From the NCBI GenBank assembly GCA_963718195.1, contig CAVQYQ010000002.1:1-64000 (forward strand): a DNA stretch of 64,000 bases. The letters are read 5' to 3'. Below the pieces are notes generated by a model. The model did not search any database and was not told the DNA's origin. It worked only from the letters and a program-made list of their open reading frames with translations. Of the stretch, positions 57,327 to 64,000 are shown one piece after another (positions within the stretch are counted from its first letter, which is position 1; each line of letters begins with the position of its first letter). Source of the stretch: MADRE3 sp963718195 (GTDB lineage Bacteria > Desulfobacterota > Desulfobulbia > Desulfobulbales > Desulfocapsaceae). The position numbers were made by a program, and so were the translations under genes.

Positions 57327-58251
57327 ATGAAAACTGAGAGTCAATTTAGAAAAAGTATTAGCCGCAGGACATCTGGCAGTTACTTCAGAGTGTGGTCCTC
57401 CCGTGGTGCAGATGCCGCAACGTACAAGAAAAGGCAAAGTATCTTGAGGGTGTCGTTGATGCGGTAAATATAACCGATAACCAGACCGCGATGGTGAGGA
57501 TGTCAAGTTTTGCCGGTTCGGTACTGGTAAAGCAGCTGGGTATGAACCCGCTGCTGCAGATGGTCACCCGTGATCGCAACCGGCTTGCCATGCAGGCGGA
57601 TATCCTTGGTGCATATGCCCTGGGGATAGATACCATGCTCTGTCTTTCCGGTGATCATACCAAGTTCGGTGATCATCCGATGGCGGCAAATGTCCACGAT
57701 ATCGATTCAATCCAGCTCATCCAGATGGTCAAAAAGCATGCGTGATGAGTCAAAATTCCAGGGAGGGGCCGAAATCAAGGGAGCTCCGAAGATGTTTATC
57801 GGTGCGGCTGCCAATCCCATTTGCGGATCCTTTTGAACTGCGGGTCATGCGTCTTGCCAAGAAAATTGCTGCCGGTGTTGATTTTATCCAGACCCAGTGT
57901 ATTTTCAATGTGGAAAAGTTTGAGCTCTGGATGGAAGGTGTCCGCAAAATGGGTCTGCACAAAAAATGTTATATTCTCGCAGGAATAACACCGATGAAAT
58001 CTGTTGGTGCCGCCCGCTACATGAAAAACAGAGTCCCTGGTATGGATGTGCCGGCGGAACTTGTTGAGCGCATGGGCAGCGTGCCGAAAGAGGAACAACC
58101 GGAAGAAGGCGTTAAGATCTGCATTGAAACGATAGAGCGATTGAAAAAGGTTGAGGGTGTGGCAGGATTTCATATTATGGCAATAGACTGGGAAGAAAAG
58201 GTTGAAGAAATTGTAAAACGGGCCGGACTCTATCCCAGACCACAGGTTTAA
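57327..58251 (+). CDS. metF: Methylene-tetrahydrofolate reductase (MetF, partner of MetV), at least two frameshifts
   Basis: About 305 residues of the MetF TIM barrel. It opens with MKTESQFRKSIS; after a break near 57345 it reads LEKVLAAGHLAVTSECGPPR, then VDAVNITDNQTAMVRMSSFA, LLQMVTRDRNRLAMQADILG and LCLSGDHTKFGDHPMAANV. A break near 57745 continues into KMFIGAAANPFADPFELRVM, VDFIQTQCIFNVEKFELWME and ILAGITPMKSVGAARYMKN. It directly follows metV and holds the better-preserved SGD substrate region. It is the reductase for methyl-THF production in the acetyl-CoA pathway. Confidence 0.85.
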
Positions 58252-58288
58252 TGAAAACCATACACTATACAACGAGGAGGTTTGATAG

Positions 58289-58672
58289 ATGAGCGATAAA
58301 CAGTTGATACTTGTCGTCGATGATGACACCGATCTAGTGGAAGCCTTGTCAATGAAGCTCGAGAGTGAAAATTTTGCGGTTGCAAAAGCGTATGACGGTG
58401 TTGAAGGGTTTGAAAAAATCAAAGCCGAAAGACCGGACCTGGTCATTCTCGATGTGATGATGCCGCGCAAGGATGGCTATAAGCTCTGTGACGAGTTGAA
58501 AAATGATGATGAATACAAGGATATTCCAATCATTCTGCTCACTGCAGTAACCGATGCCATCAATTCGACCAATTACACGCATATGGGCGGCAAGACGACG
58601 CTGGCTGACGATTTTATTCCAAAGCCGATTGACCTTGATAAGCTCATGGAGATTGTCAAAGATACGCTTTAG
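58289..58672 (+). CDS. CheY-like response regulator
   Basis: 127 residues, a single receiver domain. LILVVDDDTDLVEALS gives the acidic pair, LVILDVMMPRKDGY the phospho-acceptor Asp (near residue 54) and FIPKPIDLDKLM the conserved Lys. There is a short insertion (INSTNYTHMGGKTTLADD) before the Lys region. No output domain. GAGGAGG precedes the start 37 bases after metF. Probably phosphorylated by one of the two kinases downstream. Confidence 0.88.
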   Translation: MSDKQLILVVDDDTDLVEALSMKLESENFAVAKAYDGVEGFEKIKAERPDLVILDVMMPRKDGYKLCDELKNDDEYKDIPIILLTAVTDAINSTNYTHMGGKTTLADDFIPKPIDLDKLMEIVKDTL

Positions 58673-58745
58673 AGACAAATGTGGATCTCCGGAACATGCT
58701 CGGGGATCCACAAAATTTGTTACAATTCTGCATTATCGACAGGGC

Positions 58746-59841
58746 ATGGACAGCGCAACCACTGAGAAAATCATGATCGGAGGTCTGAGGTTCAGCACTG
58801 AACAGGTACAGGTGACATTGTCAGGTATTTCACCTGATTAGTGATGCTTTACTGAGTCTCCTGGACGAGCTTGCAGAGGAAAAAATAAATCTGCCTTTTC
58901 TTTGTCTTGACACTGTCATGGCGGGAGTGCGGCGGTCTGTATGGCCCGGGATGATTTTGATCAGCGGCAGGACGAAGCGAGTGATTCTGGCAGCCTTATG
59001 GTATCAGATGCGGAGCTGCTATCCTCAACGGGAAGCCTGACACTGTTTCCTCATCAGTCACGACTGAAAATGCTTGGCGCACTGCTGGAGATTTTTGGCA
59101 AGAACAGGCTCGCCTTGTACAGCGTATGTTCTTCTCTTTCAGCACTCGTGGTCAACACCGATTTCACTCAGTTGGACCGGGCTGCCGAGGTAATGCAAGA
59201 TGTTTCTTCAGCTGCCTGAAAATCACGCGCCTTTTCGCCAACAGACAAAGGGCGACAGGATTGAGAATGAAAGGGTCAGTGGCGATCATCATTCCGTTCT
59301 GGAGACTGCGGCAGTCTATTGGGAGCCGGTGATCAAAATTTATGGAGCATCGGTAAAAAAGGATTTGGTGATGACGACAGCTCATGTCGCACGAGAGCAG
59401 GCTTGCCCAACTGGGAACACGAGCTGCAGGTCGCCGGGATGGTGAGGGGCGTTTCGAGATGGCGCTCATGCAGCGGATCGATGACACTACATATAAGTTG
59501 GGGCTGCTCTACGAAAACAGGCGGGCGGAAGCCTATCATACGTTGTTCAGCAAGAGTGTACGCGATATTTTCAGGTCATCGAACAGAGAAATGCTGAGCT
59601 TCTGTACATCCATGGGCCTCATTTTCATGATCGTTATGGTGTTGCCTCCGCTGCCTTGAGAAATCTGCAGAAAGAGGAGTGTGAGTTGTTTGCTGTCGGT
59701 TGCTCTGGAACGAGTATTTATTTGATAACACCGGAAAAAAGGCTCAGCGCAGTGCTGACGCGCTTGAAAAAATATTTATCGTGCCGAAATTGTCATAATA
59801 TGTTTGATGAGCCGGGATATGTTCCTGGAATCTTACTGTAG
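58746..59841 (+). CDS. ACT-like domain protein, about four frameshifts
   Basis: Joined pieces give about 365 residues. The N-terminus (MIGGLRFSTEQVQVTLSGIS) and LLDELAEEKINLPFLCLD resemble an ACT ligand-binding fold, as in aspartokinase or small regulatory proteins. Later pieces include FPHQSRLKMLGALLEIFGKN, WEPVIKIYGASVKKDLVMT, RIDDTTYKLGLLYENR, ELLYIHGPHFHDRYGVASAA and a second ACT-like end, FAVGCSGTSIYLITPEKRLS. No catalytic domain is recognised. It may sense an amino acid or folate-pathway metabolite for the kinases beside it. That is a guess from context. Confidence 0.5.
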
Positions 59842-59894
59842 CATGAATGGAAAGATGACGCGAGCAGCATCTTTATAGAACAATTATCAGAATT

Positions 59895-61423
59895 ATGGCA
59901 CCGGATAATAAAGATATAGACTGGCGGATTCGGGTTTTCGACTCTCTTTCCTATCCGACACGAATACTTGAGCCGATGGCACTATCATCGCAGTAAATGA
60001 TATTTTCCTTGAATCTATTGGGGAACATCTGATTCCCTGATCGGCCAGACCTGTAGGAAGGCCAATAAAATACACTTTCCCAACCAGACCTTTCCCTGTG
60101 ATGACGAGAAGAGGTGTCCGCTCTGCAGGTTCTAAAAACGAAGAACGGGCCAATCTGTTCTTTTGCACACGGTCGAAGCTGACGGGGAAGACCCGCTGGG
60201 AGGATCGGGTATTTTCTCCGATCCTCGGAGATGGCGGCGAAGTTAAATATGTTATCGAGAGTATTCGTGATGTTACCAGGGTTAAGATTCTTGAGAAACT
60301 TTACACTGATATGCGCGAACTCATCGACAAGGTCGTGCAGAGTTCAGTCAGCGGCATCATCGCTGCCAATCGCAGAGGCGAGATCATCCTGGCAAACAAG
60401 GCTGCCGAGGAGCTTTTCGGTTATTCAGCCGAAGAAGTAAGAAATGTCCATATCGAGAGCTTTTACCCCAAGGGGGTTGCCCGGGATATCATGAAGATGC
60501 TGCGGGATGAAAAGCATGGCGGCAAGGGGAAAGCTGCCGATTACCAGGCTGGATATCGTTAATAAGAATGGAGAGAAAATCCCGGTGGAAATGACGGCCG
60601 CAATTATTTATGAGGGGGATGAGGAAGAGGCAACGGCAGGGATCTTTAATGATTTGAGAGAAAAGCTCAGTGTGGAGCAGAAATTGCGAGAAGCCCAGAC
60701 GAAAATTGGCCAGACCGAAAAAATGGCATCACTCGGGCGGCTTGGCAGCAGGTGTCGCCCACGAGATCAACAACCCGCTTACCAGTATACTGCTCTATGG
60801 CAACATGATGCGGGAAAAACTTGAGCATGAACATCCTTTGAGCAAAAATCTCGATTATGTACTCGAGGATGCTGAACGCTGCCGGGAAATCGTTAAAAAT
60901 CTGCTGGCCTATAGCCGGCAGTCAAGTCCTTCCAAAGAGGTTTTTCCGCTTAATAGCCTGGTGACCGACAGTCTCAAGCTGCTTCACGACCAGCGTCTGT
61001 TCATGAACGTCGAGGTCGTAAAAGAATTGGCAAGTCATGAGATTCTTGTTCGTGCCGACAAGAATCAAATCTGCCAGGTCGTCATCAACCTGATCATGAA
61101 TGCGGTCGACGCGATGGAGGAAAAGGGTGTTATTACCCTCAGGACTCACTGGGACAAGGAGAGCGGTAAATCCTATCTGGAGGTCTCGGATACCGGCTGC
61201 GGAATAAGGCCGGAGGATGTGTCAAAAGTCTTTGATCCATTTTTCACCACCAAGGGTCTCGGCAAGGGAACAGGGCTCGGGCTCAGTATGGCCTACGGGA
61301 TCATGGAAGAAAACCAGGGACGTATCTGGGTCAAGCAGACTTCTTCCGATGGGGACGACCATCGCGCTTGAATTACCGGTAGTTACGATTTCAAACGAAA
61401 TACTTTTTGAATCAATCGGATAA
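59895..61423 (+). CDS. PAS-domain sensor histidine kinase, about five frameshifts
   Basis: About 505 residues. Two PAS regions: RIRVFDSLSYPTRILEP near the start, and VVQSSVSGIIAANRRGEIIL with ELFGYSAEEVRNV in the middle. HisKA follows with the phospho-His in GVAHEINNPLTSILLYGN (60760), and the HATPase has NLIMNAVDAMEEKG, VSDTGCGIRPEDV and KGTGLGLSMAYGIMEE. Breaks lie near 59975, 60140, 60530, 60745 and 61350. The early Cys-rich phrase (QTCRKANK and CDDEKRCPLC) hints at a metal or redox cofactor in the first PAS region. The stop meets the next gene's start (TAAATG). Confidence 0.8.
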
Positions 61424-62932
61424 ATGGAGCAGGAGAAACAGATGAACGATGTGGAGACACGGAGCTGCTGAAAAGTCAGCTGAAAATACTGGTGATTGAT
61501 GATGAAGCGCGTATTCGCGACGCCTGCCGGATGATTTTAAAGGAAGAAGGCTTTGAAGTAGCACTTGCCTCGGATGGCAACGAAGGTGTGCAAATGATCC
61601 AGGAAGCAGCATTTTGACATCATTCTCGTTGACCTGATGATGCCGGGTCTCTCCGGCCTTGAAGTCCTGTCACTGGTTAAAGAACGACACCCGGATACGG
61701 TAGTAATCGTGATTACCGGGTATGCGACACTTGAGCACTCCATCAGTGCGATGAAACGGGGAGCATTTGATTTTGTACCAAAACCATTTACCCCGGATCA
61801 ACTCAGGGCGGTTGTCTACCAAGGCTATTAAGTATAATCTCGCGCTTCAGGACATTGCCGAAACCAATTCCCGGCTCAAGGTGATGGTAAACCGGCTGGC
61901 AGATGGCGTGATGACCTGCGATATAGAAAAAAGAATTGTCCTGGCAAATCCGGCTTTCCTCCACATGATCGGCTACCATGGGGAGCCGGTTCTTGGCCGG
62001 AGCATCGATGAGATCAATATTGGGGAACATTTACGTGCAATGATTGATAAGGCCTTGGTGATGGCTGCCTGAATCAGCTTCCGAGGTTGACAGAGGAAAT
62101 GAGCTGGCAGCATGGTGAAACCAAGAAAGATATATAAACGCCAAATGTGTTCCCTTTCCTGGACGCGGCGGTTCGAATATCGGCACGATTACCGTTCTCA
62201 ATGATATTACCGCACTCAAGGAAATAGAGCAGCTGAAGTCCGATTTCGTCTCAATGGTCAGTCATGAGGTCAGGAGTCCGATGAACTCTCTACTGATGCA
62301 GATCAAGGTGATTCTTGACGGCCTGGCGGGTGATGTAACGGATAAGCAGCGAGAGATATTGGGACGGGCTTCCGAAAAGATCTTGAGCTTGACCAATATG
62401 GTCACAGAACTGCTTGATCTGTCCCGGATAGAAGCAGGCCTGTATAAGCAGTGAAAAGGCTGCGGTGGACATGGAACAGACTGCTGGAGGATCAGATTAC
62501 CTTTCATTTGCCCGGGGCCGGCAGAACGTGGCATTACGCTTGAGCTGGAAGTCAGATGAGACTGCCGCCGGTACTGGCCAACCAGAGAAGCATGGAGGAG
62601 GTGATGACGAATCTGATCACCAATGCGATCAAGTATTCACCGGAAAACAGCAGTGTCCGTATCTCCGCGTCTCTTGAAAACGACGTACCTGAAGATTCGT
62701 GTTGAAGATACCGGCTATGGAATTCCAGAAGAGGATCTGGAGCGGATATTTGACAGGTTTTACCGGGTCAAGGACAAGAATACCAGGGAGATGATCGGTA
62801 CCGGTCTCGGGACTTGCCATTGTGAAAAGTATTGTTGAGGCACACCATGGAAGCATCAAGGCCCAGAGTACGCTGGGCAGGGGCAGTACTTTCACCGTAT
62901 TGCTTCCGGTAACCGGCAGACTGACCAGGTGA
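61424..62932 (+). CDS. Hybrid receiver-PAS-histidine kinase, about six frameshifts
   Basis: About 495 residues. An N-terminal receiver domain (ILVIDDEARIRDACRMIL, IILVDLMMPGLSGLEVL, VPKPFTPDQL) precedes a PAS domain (VNRLADGVMTCDIEKRIVLA) and a kinase core: HisKA VSMVSHEVRSPMNSLL, then HATPase pieces NLITNAIKYSPENSS, VEDTGYGIPEEDLERIFDRF and GTGLGLAIVKSIVEAHHGS, ending TVLLPVTGRLTR. Breaks are near 61460, 61610, 61825, 62080, 62450, 62560 and 62800. The receiver-first order suggests it acts on phosphotransfer from the kinase upstream or integrates its signal. Coupled to it by TAAATG. Confidence 0.78.
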
Positions 62933-62962
62933 CAGCAATAGCTTGTTATATCGCAAGCCGGC

Positions 62963-63742
62963 TTATTCCGTAAACGGCTCAAAAGGTCTCCTGTGTCTTC
63001 TGTTGAATTTGGTTTCCCATGATTCAAGGCGCTCCAGGTACTCTTTTGAGTTCTTGAACGCTACCTCTTTACTGCCGTCCGGAACCTTCTGAGCCCACGC
63101 CCACCAGTTGTCTTTGACCAGGAAATTAGAATACTCGGGATGCTGCATGACAAGCAGCTGGAATATTAATTCGACATGAGGCTGTGTGATCTCGTCAGGG
63201 CCGAGTTCGAGCAAAGAGACCCCGTCTGACTTCTTCTTACCCTTTTCGATTTTCTTCTTGTAGGTCCACTGGAGATCATCAAAAACAATCCATCCTCCCG
63301 GTTTTAGCAGTTTATCGACCAGGAAGAAGGCGGCAGAATCAATTGTCCAGTTTTTGGGGCCGTCGATGAAACAGAGATCATAGATTGGTGAGCAGACATT
63401 ATTACGACTGTTCTCCATGATCTTTTTTTTCAGGAACCAGTTATAACCGGTATGCTCTCTGTGTATGGTAACCCATTCGCTCAGCCCGGTTTTTTCCATG
63501 AGTTCTTCGATGGAAGGCTTCTGCCAGGACAAACCAGAAAGGAGGTCCACTGAGGTGAGCTGGCCGCTTCCAGTCTCGTCGAGCGCCGCTGCGATGTAAC
63601 AGCTGGAAGCGCCATGGGCAAAGCCAAGCTCAAGACAATGCGTGGGTTTGTTTTCTATCACGAAGTGATAGAGATCCTTGGCCATCTCGGACATGATGTA
63701 TGGAATTCCATCAATTTGCTTCCGTATTTCTTCAAATTTCAT
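62963..63742 (-). CDS. Class I SAM-dependent methyltransferase
   Basis: 259 residues, intact. Motif I reads CLELGFAHGASSCYIAAAL (near residues 36-54), followed by LTSVDLLSG and LCFIDGPKNWTIDSAAFFL; a GGWIVFDDLQW strand (about residues 149-159) completes the fold. It resembles Methyltransf_24 O-methyltransferases used on sugars or small metabolites. It is convergent with the kinase gene 30 bases away and unrelated to the Hdr/Met cluster. Beyond it, 63743-64000 holds no supported gene. Confidence 0.78.
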   Translation of the reverse strand: MKFEEIRKQIDGIPYIMSEMAKDLYHFVIENKPTHCLELGFAHGASSCYIAAALDETGSGQLTSVDLLSGLSWQKPSIEELMEKTGLSEWVTIHREHTGYNWFLKKKIMENSRNNVCSPIYDLCFIDGPKNWTIDSAAFFLVDKLLKPGGWIVFDDLQWTYKKKIEKGKKKSDGVSLLELGPDEITQPHVELIFQLLVMQHPEYSNFLVKDNWWAWAQKVPDGSKEVAFKNSKEYLERLESWETKFNRRHRRPFEPFTE

Positions 63743-64000
63743 AATAGTGTTTCGGGTTCAGATCGTCTGTTTTGGACGAGTGGTAAAGGGGGTATGGTCT
63801 CAAGGGGATGTTCGCATCAAAAACATCAAACCCCTGCCCGCAAGGGAAAGAAAGCCTATCAGAAGCTTCACCGAAAGTCAACGACATAGCCGCTCATGAC
63901 ACCTTTCGACCATGGGTCCCGAAAGTTATGACACGAGGAGAAATAGTCTTACATAATCAGCTTTATTACTTATAATCTATTTTGAGCAACATCAATCACT

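Noticed and set aside
57796..58470. Minus-strand open frame of 224 residues
   Set aside because: Antisense to metF and the CheY-like gene, with no motif and no ribosome site.
48794..62932. Reading this region as a set of pseudogenes under decay
   Set aside because: Breaks are single-base indels with intact motifs on both sides and no nonsense codons or deletions, and neighbouring small genes are intact; sequence error explains this better.

Overview
The window looks like a chromosomal segment from an anaerobic Gram-negative bacterium, most likely a sulfate-reducing member of the Desulfobacterota (Desulfobulbales-like). That is an inference. It rests on the heterodisulfide-reductase/MvhD/MetF/MetV gene cluster, the lptA-lptB-rpoN order, the LPS-type sugar genes and the perR-katG oxygen-defence pair. 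No rRNA or other direct taxonomic marker is present.

Layout. (1) 1-19.6 kb is a surface-polysaccharide locus. A sugar-precursor block encodes an SDR, an aldehyde dehydrogenase, a CMP-sugar synthetase, a full-length transketolase-like enzyme, a NeuB-type synthase and a surface-carbohydrate protein. It is followed by a methyltransferase, three GT4 and three GT2 glycosyltransferases, a polytopic membrane protein, a DUF2304 protein, a HAD phosphatase and a small flippase-like protein. (2) 19.7-24.1 kb holds a DJ-1/PfpI protein and, on the minus strand, a WYL regulator, rpoN, lptB and lptA. (3) 24.3-36.1 kb is a compact plus-strand housekeeping block: argB, argD, argG, argH, an Fn3 lipoprotein, dapF, dapA, dapB, folK, a YHS protein, a transaldolase-like gene, a lytic transglycosylase, pgsA and tRNA-Leu. 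(4) 36.05-39.07 kb is a 3-kb island bounded by direct repeats of the tRNA-Leu 3' end. It carries a dead RES toxin and a DUF6088/AbiEii toxin-antitoxin pair, and an IS3-family element lies just outside it. (5) 40.5-48.4 kb holds a PP2C phosphatase, a sulfotransferase, a SixA-like phosphatase, a START-like protein, katG and perR. (6) 48.8-62.9 kb holds a divergent sigma-54 activator facing a long plus-strand cluster: TusA-like protein, HdrCB fusion, MetF, HdrA, MvhD, MetV, second MetF, CheY, ACT-like protein, histidine kinase and hybrid kinase. A methyltransferase on the minus strand follows.

How the genes work together. The Hdr/Met cluster fits a cytoplasmic complex that couples methylene-tetrahydrofolate reduction to flavin-based electron bifurcation or confurcation (Wood-Ljungdahl methyl branch). 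A GG-N10-GC promoter element and an array of TTAACAC repeats lie between the cluster and its divergent activator, which suggests sigma-54 control. RpoN itself is encoded in this window. The sugar block may build an unusual CMP-activated ulosonic acid, since it joins transketolase chemistry to NeuB and CMP-transferase chemistry.

Quality warning. Genes in about 1-16 kb and 48.8-62.9 kb are broken by many single-base frameshifts that leave conserved protein motifs intact across the breaks, while 16-48.8 kb has none. This pattern looks like local base-calling or assembly error rather than gene decay. Broken genes are therefore reported as whole genes with the breaks noted.
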